A stretch of 64,000 nucleotides of DNA from Streptococcus azizii (GTDB lineage: Bacteria; Bacillota; Bacilli; Lactobacillales; Streptococcaceae): the NCBI RefSeq assembly GCF_001984715.1, contig NZ_MSPR01000013.1, positions 1-64,000 of the forward strand, written 5' to 3'. Below the pieces are notes generated by a model. The model searched no databases. It was not told the origin of the DNA and saw only the letters and a program-made list of their open reading frames with translations. The position numbers and the translations under genes were made by a program. Positions 36,231-46,019 of this stretch are shown one piece after another. Each line of letters begins with the position of its first letter. Position 1 is the first letter of the stretch.

Positions 36231-37514
36231 ATGAAACTAATAGAAAAGACGTATCCTTATCTGAAAAATCCTATTTATCATGCTAGATTAGAAAATGGAT
36301 TGAGGCTTGTCTTGATTCCTAAAAAAGGATTTCATGAAACCTATGCAGCCATGACAGTTGAATTTGGCTCTCTTGACAATAAGTTTACATCTGTTGACAA
36401 TACTACAAGGACTTACCCAGCGGGAATAGCCCATTTTTTAGAACATAAGCTGTTTGAAACAGCTGATAGCGGCGACATCTTGCAGGAGTTTGCCAGATGC
36501 GGTGCGAATGCGAATGCCTATACCAGCTTTCATCAGACCTGTTATCTTTTTTCAACAACTGGAGAGCTTCGCCAACCGCTTGCATGGCTCCAGACAATGG
36601 TGAGGGAGACTCATTTTACAGAGGAGAGTGTGGAGCGAGAAAAAGAAATCATTGCTCAAGAAATTGATATGTATGCCGATGATCCTGATCATCGTCTTTA
36701 TCTTGGAATTTTAAAGAATCTGTATCCCAATACGGCCTTGGCTGAGGATATAGCGGGGTCAAGGGCCTCTATTCAAGAAATCTCAGTGACAGTTTTGCGA
36801 GAGAATTTCCAACGGTTTTATCGGCCAGATGCCATGACATTAGTTGTGATGGGAGATATAGATGTTCATGAGGTTTTTGAGTGGGTTGACGAAGAGCAGG
36901 CAGGAACTTACGTGAGACAAGAAGCTAGGCAGGTATCTTATCCTATCAAAAAAGAAGCTATCGTTGAGCATGGAAAGGAGAGTTGGGAGGTAGCGCTTCC
37001 GAAACTAGCTCTTGGTCTGAGAGGTAACGACCTGGTTCCAGAAGGAAAAGAGCAGTATTATCGAATATGTTTGTCTTTTTTACTAGCTATGTTGATTGGA
37101 CGAACTTCAAAACGCTACCAAAGTCTTTATGATGCCAATAAAATTGACCATTCTCTGAGTTTTCATGTTGAAGTTTTGCAAGGCTATCATTTTGTAGTGG
37201 TGACGGGTGATACAGCAGAGCCTATTACTGTTTCAAGTCAGTTGCGCAGAGCCTTTTCAAACTTTGAGGAGGATCAAGATGTGACACAGGAGCATTTTCA
37301 AATCCTTAAGAATGAATTGTACGGTGAATTTATCCGTAATCTTAATTCTTCAGAGGCTACGGTCAGCTATTTTGTGAGTTATTTATCTGAGACGGAATCA
37401 ATTTTTGATATTCCTGAACTCTTGACCAAGCTCATGCTGGAGGAAGTATTGGAAGTTGGACGGCAATTTATGAGCCAGTGCGATGTGGCAGATTTTATGA
37501 TTTTTCCAAAATAA
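36231..37514 (+). CDS. yfmH: M16-family zinc peptidase YfmH
   Basis: 427-aa catalytic partner of YfmF. The inverted zinc motif HFLEH is at about 65-69 with the downstream Glu in the EREKEIIAQEI region (about 138-148). The pair is annotated in some Firmicutes as associated with EF-P modification; the substrate is not known from the sequence. Confidence 0.9.
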   Translation: MKLIEKTYPYLKNPIYHARLENGLRLVLIPKKGFHETYAAMTVEFGSLDNKFTSVDNTTRTYPAGIAHFLEHKLFETADSGDILQEFARCGANANAYTSFHQTCYLFSTTGELRQPLAWLQTMVRETHFTEESVEREKEIIAQEIDMYADDPDHRLYLGILKNLYPNTALAEDIAGSRASIQEISVTVLRENFQRFYRPDAMTLVVMGDIDVHEVFEWVDEEQAGTYVRQEARQVSYPIKKEAIVEHGKESWEVALPKLALGLRGNDLVPEGKEQYYRICLSFLLAMLIGRTSKRYQSLYDANKIDHSLSFHVEVLQGYHFVVVTGDTAEPITVSSQLRRAFSNFEEDQDVTQEHFQILKNELYGEFIRNLNSSEATVSYFVSYLSETESIFDIPELLTKLMLEEVLEVGRQFMSQCDVADFMIFPK

Positions 37515-37592
37515 AAGTGAATTAGCATCGAAATTTCCCTAAATTTTTGGTACAATATGGTATTGAAAACTAATTGATAGAGAGAGGGACTT

Positions 37593-38450
37593 ATGAGACA
37601 AAAAAGCATAGGAGAGGTGTTGCGAGCAGCTAGGGAGAGTCGTGGCTGGAATTTTACTGATTTGCAGAGAATGACCAAGATTCAGGCAAAATATTTACAG
37701 GCTTTAGAATACAACGATTTTGAATATATTCCAGATAAAGCCTATACCCGTTCATTTTTACAGCGCTATGCTGAGGTATTAGAGTTGGATGCTACTGTAT
37801 TACTTGATGCGTATGACCAAAATAGTTTAGTGATGTATTATGAGGCAGGAGAGGAAGCAGAGCTACAGTCTGAACTACGGAGAAGCTACAAGGTGAAAAA
37901 GAAGAAAACATCTTATCTACCGCTCATTTATTTACTACTTTCCTCAATATTTATTTTATGCTTTGTGACCTATATTGTTTACAGCCGCGTTCAAAATCAA
38001 GCACGGCCGAACGAAACAAGTATTTCATATAGTGTTGTTTCTCAGTCTACGACAACGAGTGAACCAGAGAGTCAGCCTTCTGACAGTTCGTCGTCTTCTA
38101 CAATACCATCATCTAGCAGTAGCCTCGCAGCGGGTGTGAGCTTAGAAACGTCAGGTGGAGGAAACGATTTAGCAGTAACTGTTAAAGGGGCTAAACTGCC
38201 TGTAACGGTTGCCCTTTCTGTATCAAGTGTCACCAGTTGGGTTAGCTTGACGGGTACAGAAATTGCAGGTGGCTTTACCCTATCTCCAGACTCACCGACT
38301 GTGTCAGCAACCCTTCCAGAAGGAACTGCTACAGCAACCCTAGTGTTAGGTGTTGTTCGTGGGGTTGATGTGACGATTGCTGGTCAAAAGCTAGACACAT
38401 CAGCTTTGACAAACCAGTCAGGAAACGTTATTTTGACGATTGAACAATGA
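37593..38450 (+). CDS. rodZ: RodZ-like cell-shape protein
   Basis: 285-aa bitopic protein. N-terminal XRE-type helix-turn-helix (about 5-70), basic stretch, one membrane segment (about 108-130), a Ser/Thr-rich linker (about 145-190) and a C-terminal extracytoplasmic DUF4115 domain. RodZ links to peripheral wall synthesis. TGGTACAAT (37547-37555) is a likely extended -10, so it may have its own promoter besides read-through from yfmH. Confidence 0.88.
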   Translation: MRQKSIGEVLRAARESRGWNFTDLQRMTKIQAKYLQALEYNDFEYIPDKAYTRSFLQRYAEVLELDATVLLDAYDQNSLVMYYEAGEEAELQSELRRSYKVKKKKTSYLPLIYLLLSSIFILCFVTYIVYSRVQNQARPNETSISYSVVSQSTTTSEPESQPSDSSSSSTIPSSSSSLAAGVSLETSGGGNDLAVTVKGAKLPVTVALSVSSVTSWVSLTGTEIAGGFTLSPDSPTVSATLPEGTATATLVLGVVRGVDVTIAGQKLDTSALTNQSGNVILTIEQ

Positions 38451-38458
38451 GGACTAGA

Positions 38459-38998
38459 ATGAAAAAAGAACATATTCCCAACGCTTTAACGCTAGCTCGT
38501 ATCTTAGTGATTCCTGTATTTATATTCATTTTGACTGTATGGGATAGCCTAGCTAGTCATATCATAGCGATGGTGTTATTCGCATTAGCGAGCTTAACAG
38601 ACTATCTTGATGGCTATCTGGCACGTAAATGGCAGGTGGTGACTAATTTTGGAAAATTTGCTGACCCAATGGCAGATAAAATTTTAGTAATGACGGCCTT
38701 TATTATGTTGGTAGAGATTGGCTCTGCTCCCGCCTGGATCGTTGCAATTATTATTTGTCGGGAGTTGGCCGTAACAGGTTTGCGCCTACTGTTGGTTGAA
38801 AACGGTGGCACAGTCCTTGCGGCAGCGCTACCTGGTAAAATCAAGACATTTTCTCAGATGTTTGCGATTATCTTTCTCTTATTCCACTTGCAATTATTAG
38901 GAACGATTACCCTCTATATTGCCCTATTTTTCACCCTTTATTCAGGTTATGATTATTTTAAGGGTGCTTCTTATTTATTTAAGGATACCTTTAAGTGA
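38459..38998 (+). CDS. pgsA: CDP-diacylglycerol-glycerol-3-phosphate 3-phosphatidyltransferase
   Basis: Integral membrane enzyme making phosphatidylglycerol phosphate. 179 aa. CDP-alcohol phosphotransferase motif SLTDYLDGYLARKWQVVTNFGKFADPMADK (about 47-77; the D-G-AR-G-D-D pattern is partly altered to DG..AR..GK..D...D). The ATG at 38459 has GAGGA six bases upstream; the in-frame start at 38447 overlaps rodZ and lacks a site. rodZ-pgsA pairing is common in Firmicutes. Confidence 0.92.
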   Translation: MKKEHIPNALTLARILVIPVFIFILTVWDSLASHIIAMVLFALASLTDYLDGYLARKWQVVTNFGKFADPMADKILVMTAFIMLVEIGSAPAWIVAIIICRELAVTGLRLLLVENGGTVLAAALPGKIKTFSQMFAIIFLLFHLQLLGTITLYIALFFTLYSGYDYFKGASYLFKDTFK

Positions 38999-39834
38999 TG
39001 ACAAATATTATTGAAGTAAAGCATGTGAATTATAAATATAATCAAGAAGATGATCAGTATACCTTGAAGGATGTTTCGTTTCACGTGAAACAAGGAGAGT
39101 GGCTCTCAATTATCGGTCACAATGGTTCAGGAAAATCAACTACTGTCCGTTTGATTGATGGTTTATTGGAAGCAGAGTCTGGGGAGATTATCATAACTGG
39201 TGATGTCTTAACACCAGCAAATGTTTGGGAAAAGCGTCGTCAAATTGGTATGGTCTTTCAAAATCCAGATAACCAGTTTGTTGGAGCCACCGTTGAAGAT
39301 GATGTTGCTTTTGGTTTAGAAAATCAAGGTATTCCCCTCGAGGACATGAAGCAACGGGTGCAGGAAGCCTTGGACTTGGTTGGAATGACGGATTTTAAAA
39401 AACGTGAGCCAGCAAGATTATCTGGCGGTCAAAAGCAGCGGGTTGCGATTGCAGGAGTAGTTGCACTACGTCCTAGCATCATTATCCTTGATGAGGCGAC
39501 CAGCATGCTAGACCCTGAAGGCCGGTTGGAATTGATTAGAATTGTCAAAGAGATTAAGGATAAGTATCAGATTACAGTGATTTCCATCACGCATGATTTA
39601 GATGAAGTGGCTTTGAGCGATCGAGTCCTGGTTATGAAAAAGGGGCAGATCGAGTCCGTTAGTAGCCCGGCAGAATTATTTATGCGTGAAGATTTGCAGG
39701 ACTTAGGCTTGGATCAGCCATTTACAGTGACCCTTGTTCAGCAGTTGCGTGAAAAGGGGCTTCATGTGGCATCGCGCTATTTTACAGAAGAGGAATTAGA
39801 AGAAACATTATGGGCGTTACTCTCCGACAAGTAG
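38998..39834 (+). CDS. ecfA1: ECF transporter ATPase EcfA1
   Basis: First ATPase of the energy-coupling factor module for vitamin/metal uptake. 278 aa. Walker [10 protein letters not shown] (40-48), [13 protein letters not shown] signature, Walker [16 protein letters not shown] overlaps the pgsA stop; a GTG one codon earlier is equally possible. The gene contains a perfect parS site at 39078-39091 (codons about 27-32). Confidence 0.95.
   Translation: MTNIIEVKHVNYKYNQEDDQYTLKDVSFHVKQGEWLSIIGHNGSGKSTTVRLIDGLLEAESGEIIITGDVLTPANVWEKRRQIGMVFQNPDNQFVGATVEDDVAFGLENQGIPLEDMKQRVQEALDLVGMTDFKKREPARLSGGQKQRVAIAGVVALRPSIIILDEATSMLDPEGRLELIRIVKEIKDKYQITVISITHDLDEVALSDRVLVMKKGQIESVSSPAELFMREDLQDLGLDQPFTVTLVQQLREKGLHVASRYFTEEELEETLWALLSDK
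39078..39091. promoter_or_regulatory. parS centromere site 2, inside ecfA1
   Basis: GTTTCACGTGAAAC in the context C-site-A; 16-mer CGTTTCACGTGAAACA, one base from consensus at the edge. It encodes SFHVKQ-type residues, so the coding frame tolerates the site. About 20 kb from oriC. Confidence 0.9.
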
Positions 39835-40652
39835 ATTATACATATCAGGCCAATACTCCTTTTGAAGGACGGGCGCTTTTTGGTGTCGATTTGGAGATTA
39901 TAGACGGTTCTTATACTGCCATTATTGGTCATACTGGTTCAGGAAAATCAACGATTCTACAGTTGCTAAACGGTCTTAATATTCCTACATCAGGGACGGT
40001 CGTGATTGATGATTTTTGTATTACACCGACCTCTGTCAATAAGGATATTAAGCAGGTGCGCAAGAAGGTTGGGCTGGTCTTTCAGTTTCCAGAAAGTCAA
40101 GTCTTTGAGGAAACAGTTTTGAAAGATGTTGTTTTTGGACCGCAGAATTTTGGTGTGTCAAGGGACAAAGCTGAGGCGATTGCGCGTGAGAAATTGGCCT
40201 TGGTCGGAATATCCGAGGACCTGTTCGACCGCAGTCCCTTTGAATTGTCTGGTGGACAAATGCGACGGGTTGCGATTGCAGGTATCCTGGCCATGGAGCC
40301 AAAAGTATTGGTTCTTGATGAGCCAACAGCAGGGCTTGACCCAGCAGGTCGTAAGGAATTGATGTCGATTTTTCAACAGCTTCACCAATCGGGCATGACG
40401 ATTGTCCTAGTGACCCATTTAATGGATGATGTAGCGAATTTTGCAAACCATGTCTTTATTATGGCTAATGGTAAATTGGTCAAGGCAGGATGTCCTAGGG
40501 ATGTATTTCAGGAAGTTGATTTTATGGAAAGTATCCAGTTGGGAGTTCCTAAAATTACAAAATTTGCGGCGAATTTAGAACGGAGAGGGTTTGTATTTGA
40601 ACGTTTACCGATTACTATGGACGAATTTGTAGAGGTAGTAGCGCATGGATAA
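39810..40652 (+). CDS. ecfA2: ECF transporter ATPase EcfA2
   Basis: Second, non-identical ATPase of the ECF module. 280 aa. Walker [10 protein letters not shown] (40-48), [13 protein letters not shown], Walker [12 protein letters not shown]. Overlaps ecfA1 by 25 bp and ecfT by 8 bp, so translation is coupled. Confidence 0.95.
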   Translation: MGVTLRQVDYTYQANTPFEGRALFGVDLEIIDGSYTAIIGHTGSGKSTILQLLNGLNIPTSGTVVIDDFCITPTSVNKDIKQVRKKVGLVFQFPESQVFEETVLKDVVFGPQNFGVSRDKAEAIAREKLALVGISEDLFDRSPFELSGGQMRRVAIAGILAMEPKVLVLDEPTAGLDPAGRKELMSIFQQLHQSGMTIVLVTHLMDDVANFANHVFIMANGKLVKAGCPRDVFQEVDFMESIQLGVPKITKFAANLERRGFVFERLPITMDEFVEVVAHG

Positions 40653-41439
40653 ATTGATTTTAGGACGTTATATCCCGGGGGATTCGATGATTCATCGCTT
40701 AGATCCACGTAGCAAGCTACTCGCGATGATAAGTTTTTTACTCATTATTTTTTGGGCCAATAACTTGGTGACCAATATCCTACTAGCTACCTTTGTCCTC
40801 ATTGTCGTATTTTTATCCAAGATAAATCTGACTTTCTTCATCAATGGCGTTAAACCAATGATTGGTATCATCTTATTTACAACTTTTTTTCAAGTCTTTT
40901 TCACAGGTGGTCAGGAAGTCTTATGGCAATTCTGGATTTTGAAAGTGACGGAGGAAGGGCTTCAACAGGCGGGTATTATCTTTGTTCGCTTTGTCTTGAT
41001 TATTTTCCTGTCGACGCTCTTAACCCTGACTACCATGCCACTTAGCTTGGCAGACGGTATTGAAGCTGGACTTGCACCTCTTACCTATTTGAAGGTACCA
41101 GTACATGAAATTGGTTTGATGTTGTCGATGAGCCTGCGTTTTGTTCCGACTCTGATGGATGATACGACACGGATTATGAATGCCCAACGGGCGCGCGGTG
41201 TTGATTTTGGAGAAGGAAGCCTTATCCAAAAAGTAAAGTCCGTTATTCCAATTTTAATTCCGCTCTTTGCCTCTAGTTTTAAACGGGCAGATGCTTTGGC
41301 GACAGCCATGGAGGCACGGGGGTATCAAGGTGGAGATGGTCGTAGCAAATACCGTATGTTAGAATGGACGCTAGCAGATAGCCTAGTGTTGGTTGTCATG
41401 CTGATATTGGGAATTCTTCTTTATTATCTGAAAAGTTAG
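40645..41439 (+). CDS. ecfT: ECF transporter transmembrane subunit EcfT
   Basis: 264-aa membrane scaffold with about six helices and the two coupling Ala-Arg-Gly motifs ([10 protein letters not shown] near 173-182 and [10 protein letters not shown] near 216-225) that contact EcfA1/A2. No substrate-binding S subunit is in the window, so the module is probably shared by S components encoded elsewhere. Confidence 0.95.
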   Translation: MDKLILGRYIPGDSMIHRLDPRSKLLAMISFLLIIFWANNLVTNILLATFVLIVVFLSKINLTFFINGVKPMIGIILFTTFFQVFFTGGQEVLWQFWILKVTEEGLQQAGIIFVRFVLIIFLSTLLTLTTMPLSLADGIEAGLAPLTYLKVPVHEIGLMLSMSLRFVPTLMDDTTRIMNAQRARGVDFGEGSLIQKVKSVIPILIPLFASSFKRADALATAMEARGYQGGDGRSKYRMLEWTLADSLVLVVMLILGILLYYLKS

Positions 41440-41449
41440 TGACAGACAA

Positions 41450-41477
41450 CAAAAGCGCAACTTTGGCGCTTTTATTG
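41450..41477 (+). terminator. Terminator after ecfT
   Basis: AAAAGCGC / GCGCTTTT stem with a 6-7 nt loop, then ATTG. Ends the yfmF-ecfT unit. Confidence 0.85.
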
Positions 41478-41582
41478 TTGAATCTACATTTATTTGTAAT
41501 ATTTGTAATCTTTTCACAAAGTGAGAGTAATATTTTGATTGTATGATAAGGGATAGTTGAAAGAAAGGACTATGTAAATCAT

Positions 41583-42158
41583 ATGATCGTTACAAATAAA
41601 AAAGTAAAAATAATCATTGCAGGATTGGTTGCAATGAGTTCGCTCTTGACTGCTGGTATCGTAAATGCAGATACTTACAGGGTGAAAGCTGGGGATACCT
41701 TATCTCAAATTGCTCTAGCTAATCAAACGTCAGTTGAGTCACTGGTATCACTGAATAAGATTGCGAATCCAAATGTAATCTATGTGAATCAGGTATTAGA
41801 ATTACATAAAGTAACAGGGGCAACGACAAATGTATCCTTACCTGAAAGTGATAAGTCGCTGGTGGAAGAAAACTCCTCAGTGCCAGCAGAACCAATTCGA
41901 GAAACTCCAGCATCCTACACCTCTACGGTAGTTGGTGATGAAGCAGATGCTAAAGAGTGGATTGCACAAAAAGAATCAGGAGGTAGTTATACAGCTCAAA
42001 ACGGTATCTATTATGGTCGTTACCAACTGACAAATAGCTATTTGAATGGTGATTATTCACCGGAAAATCAAGAACGTGTGGCAGATGCCTATGTAGCCAG
42101 TCGCTATGGTTCATGGGTTGCAGCGAAAGGTTTTTGGCTAGCAAATGGTTGGTACTAA
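41583..42158 (+). CDS. Secreted LysM protein with transglycosylase-like C-terminus
   Basis: 191 aa. Signal peptide (about 1-30, ending VNA-D), one LysM domain (about 31-76, YRVKAGDTLSQIALANQTS), a Ser/Glu/Pro-rich linker and a C-terminal domain (about 115-191, WIAQKESGGSYTAQNGIYYGRYQL..) with the Glu of lysozyme/Apf-like transglycosylase folds. A peptidoglycan hydrolase or wall-remodelling role is inferred. A 9-bp direct repeat TTTGTAATA/TTTGTAATC lies about 85 bp upstream. Confidence 0.85.
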   Translation: MIVTNKKVKIIIAGLVAMSSLLTAGIVNADTYRVKAGDTLSQIALANQTSVESLVSLNKIANPNVIYVNQVLELHKVTGATTNVSLPESDKSLVEENSSVPAEPIRETPASYTSTVVGDEADAKEWIAQKESGGSYTAQNGIYYGRYQLTNSYLNGDYSPENQERVADAYVASRYGSWVAAKGFWLANGWY

Positions 42159-42240
42159 TCCTCTTTGAATACCAACATGATACTGTACTCCTTATGAATG
42201 TCCCATGAGTCAGTGGATAAAGTATCGGGGATACGTTTGA

Positions 42241-42273
42241 AAAGACCGAATCACAGATTCGGCCTTTTTTGAG
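42241..42273 (+). terminator. Bidirectional terminator between the LysM gene and sdaAA
   Basis: AAGACCGAAT / ATTCGGCCTT stem with a 4-5 nt loop, followed by TTTT on the plus strand and preceded by AAAAG, so usable on both strands for the two convergent genes. Confidence 0.85.
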
Positions 42274-42290
42274 TATTCGTTTGCTTTTTG

Positions 42291-43169
42291 CTATGAATCA
42301 TTTCCAAAGATGTGCTGGGCGAGACGTTTTCCAGTTGGGGTAATGGCAAGCCCCCCTTCTGCTGTTTCCCGAAAAGCAGTAGGTAGGCTAGAGCCGACTT
42401 GGTACATAGCAAGAATAACCTCGTCTGCAGGAATTTTTGACTCGATGCCTGCTAGCGCCATATCAGCTGCAACAAGTGCATAGCTGGCTCCCATAGCATT
42501 TCGTTTAACGCAAGGAACTTCAACGAGCCCAGCGACAGGGTCACAAACCAAACCGAGCATGTTTTTTATGACAAAGCAGATAGCCTGACTAGCTTGAAAA
42601 GCATTTCCCCCTGCTGCTAAAGTGAGTGCAGCAGCAGACATGGCTGCTGCAGAGCCAACCTCGGCTTGACACCCTCCTTCTGCACCAGAAATCGAAGCAT
42701 TATTTGCGATGACCAGTCCAAAAGCTCCTGCTGTAAAGAGGAAGTCAAGCTGTTCTTTTTCTGTTAATTTGAGCTTATCAATGGCTACTCCTAAAACAGC
42801 AGGTAAGCAACCGGCAGAACCAGCAGTTGGTGTGGCACAGACTAGTCCCATCTTGGCGTTTAATTCATTCACAGCGATAGCATTACGAGCAGCACAGAGG
42901 ACTGTTTTGTCTGATAGGGTCTTACCAGACTGGATATAGCGTTCGAGCTTAGCTGCATCGCCCCCTGTTAGTCCAGATACGGACTTACTCTCGGATAAAC
43001 CATCTACAATAGAAGATTTCATAACGGTCAAGTTTCTTGACATAAGTGTCAAGATTTCTTTACGAGAGCGTCCAGTTAGTTCGATTTCGGTCTCAATCAT
43101 GAGGGCCGCAACACTTCCTGAAAATCCTTCATTAGCCTGTGTTACCAGTTCTTTAATTGTGTAAAACAT
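42291..43169 (-). CDS. sdaAA: L-serine dehydratase, alpha subunit
   Basis: Fe-S enzyme subunit that deaminates L-serine to pyruvate and ammonia. 292 aa. Cys ligands are in VCATPTAGSAGC, EGGCQAEVGSA and VCDPVAGLVEVPC. Located 11 bp after sdaAB in the same transcript. Confidence 0.95.
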   Translation of the reverse strand: MFYTIKELVTQANEGFSGSVAALMIETEIELTGRSRKEILTLMSRNLTVMKSSIVDGLSESKSVSGLTGGDAAKLERYIQSGKTLSDKTVLCAARNAIAVNELNAKMGLVCATPTAGSAGCLPAVLGVAIDKLKLTEKEQLDFLFTAGAFGLVIANNASISGAEGGCQAEVGSAAAMSAAALTLAAGGNAFQASQAICFVIKNMLGLVCDPVAGLVEVPCVKRNAMGASYALVAADMALAGIESKIPADEVILAMYQVGSSLPTAFRETAEGGLAITPTGKRLAQHIFGNDS

Positions 43170-43180
43170 AATCTCTCTTT

Positions 43181-43852
43181 CTAGTTAAAGAAGTTGACAT
43201 TGTGTAAATGAGGAATTTCTTCAATTTCAGCAATAGAGTCATCACAATGTCTGGAATCTACTTCAATAATCATAATCGCTTTTTCGCCTGCACTTTCGCG
43301 GGTCACATTCATCTGTGCGATATTGATGTTATATTTTGAAAGAATATCCGTCACTTTTGCAATCATCCCAGGCACATCCTGATGAACGATGATGATGGTA
43401 GGTGTATTCATATTCAGATTGACCGCAAAGCCATTTAACTCAGTTACCTGAATATTTCCTCCACCGATAGATACGCCTGTTGCAGAAATAGATTTGTGAT
43501 GATTTTTGATGATGATGCGGGTTGTATTTGGATGCGGGGTATTGCTGTCCTTATTGATTTTCCAGTAGACTCTAATGCCTTTTTCTCGAGCGATATCCAG
43601 AGAATCTGGAATGCGGGGGTCATCAGTATCCATCCCTAAGATACCAGCTACTAGAGCAACATCGGTACCGTGTCCTCGATAGGTTTTGGCAAATGAATTG
43701 AAGAGTTGAAACTCGACTTCTGTCGGCGTCTCTCCAAAGATAGATGAGACAATTTTACCGATACGGACAGCTCCTGCTGTATGGCTAGATGATGGTCCAA
43801 TCATGACTGGACCTATGATATCGAATACGGATTGAAATTTTAGATTAGTCAT
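43181..43852 (-). CDS. sdaAB: L-serine dehydratase, beta subunit
   Basis: 223 aa. N-terminal serine-dehydratase beta domain (SVFDIIGPVMIGPSSSHTAG, residues about 7-26) and a C-terminal ACT domain (about 148-220, TPTIIIVHQDVPGMIAKVTDILSKY). The start MTNLKFQ has AGAGGAAAA upstream; in-frame codons further upstream extend into the mnmA promoter region and are rejected. Confidence 0.95.
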   Translation of the reverse strand: MTNLKFQSVFDIIGPVMIGPSSSHTAGAVRIGKIVSSIFGETPTEVEFQLFNSFAKTYRGHGTDVALVAGILGMDTDDPRIPDSLDIAREKGIRVYWKINKDSNTPHPNTTRIIIKNHHKSISATGVSIGGGNIQVTELNGFAVNLNMNTPTIIIVHQDVPGMIAKVTDILSKYNINIAQMNVTRESAGEKAIMIIEVDSRHCDDSIAEIEEIPHLHNVNFFN

Positions 43853-43946
43853 AGGTTTTCCTCTATTTTCTCTTACTTGTATTATATCAGATAACAGTAG
43901 GAAAATCTGCTCCTTAATTTTATTTACTAGAAAATGATGTGTGATG

Positions 43947-43955
43947 TGGTATAAT
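43947..43955 (+). promoter_or_regulatory. Extended -10 promoter of mnmA
   Basis: TGGTATAAT at 43947-43955, 80 bp before the mnmA start. Downstream a TTCAAAATCGA/TCGTTTTTTGAA imperfect hairpin (about 43978-44008) precedes the ribosome site. Confidence 0.65.
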
Positions 43956-44010
43956 ACTGTCTGTGCCGCAAGGTACTTCAAAATCGACCTTCAATCGTTT
44001 TTTGAAATAA

Positions 44011-45156
<1,146 letters not shown>

Positions 45157-45184
45157 ATCGTTAAGTCTGTAAAGGAGCGGGTAG

Positions 45185-45652
45185 ATGGGGTTATTTGATT
45201 TATTCAAAAAAGGAAATGGCAAACAATTAGAATTCGATAATTTTAATTTTAAACTAGCTATTGTTCAAGAGTTGATGTATGAGCAAGAGTTATTGAAACC
45301 AAAGTTCAGTGCTTCTCAATTTTGTGAAGAGCAATGCTTTGATTTTTGGGAATATGGAGAAAAATATGCCTATCAAGTCCCGCCTGAGATAAGAGATTAC
45401 TTTGAAACTCTTGAAATACCTGTGAAACTTGCCAATAAAGTAACGAAACTCTATTTTGATGGGGGAAATGAAATTTATTGTGAAGCTTCACTTGTTTGGG
45501 ATGGAGAAGACGATCTTTTTGACATTTCTAAGGTATCTGAAGCGGAATTGAAACAATTTCCTAATTTAAAGACCGTTGATGGTACAGTGCCAATGATGAC
45601 ACCGGAAGTTAAAGAGTTTTTAAAATCTAAGGGTGTGAATCTATTGATTTAA
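45185..45652 (+). CDS. Small protein resembling DUF6892
   Basis: 155-aa acidic soluble protein. MGLFDLFKKGN start, then NFKLAIVQELMYEQELLKPKF, YFETLEIPVKLANKVTKLYFDGGNEIY and VWDGEDDLFDI, which I recall as hallmarks of DUF6892-type proteins; some relatives sit near toxin genes. No toxin is adjacent here. AAAGGAG precedes the ATG, and it is 28 bp after mnmA so may be cotranscribed. Function unknown. Confidence 0.7.
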   Translation: MGLFDLFKKGNGKQLEFDNFNFKLAIVQELMYEQELLKPKFSASQFCEEQCFDFWEYGEKYAYQVPPEIRDYFETLEIPVKLANKVTKLYFDGGNEIYCEASLVWDGEDDLFDISKVSEAELKQFPNLKTVDGTVPMMTPEVKEFLKSKGVNLLI

Positions 45653-46019
45653 TTTGTCTTATAAAGTAGAATTTGCTACAATATCAATAACAATACCGAT
45701 GATGGTCAAAGCTCATAGGAATTGGACGTTTTTTGCGTGCAGTTCTGAGGGATTTGGCTCTTTTTGTGCAAGGAACTGGGTGCTGGTTAGTGCAGATACA
45801 GTCGAAGAAAATTCAAAACAATGAAAGTTGACACGATCTTTACAGTGTTTGTCAAGGTTGTAGCTGTCAAGATGCTGTCCATTAAAAATGAGTTAGACTC
45901 TTGAAATAAGATGGAACAGAGTTTTACCTTCGTCTGCATTTCCTAGTCTGCTGTTGATTTTTATTGAGTATTAGCTGTTGGAAGTGATTTAGATTATATG
46001 ATTTAGAGGGGAAGATAAG
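45653..46019. other. Gene-free stretch before mnmG with a BOX-like end
   Basis: No coding frame is supported. The right part (45935-45971) is one end of a BOX-like element (CTGTTGATTTTTATTGAGTAT). The left part (45700-45880) has no recognised content. Confidence 0.5.

Noticed and set aside
41493-41510. WalR (VicR) binding site before the LysM gene
   Set aside because: Half-sites are 9 bp apart instead of the 11 bp of the known consensus, so it is not called as a site.
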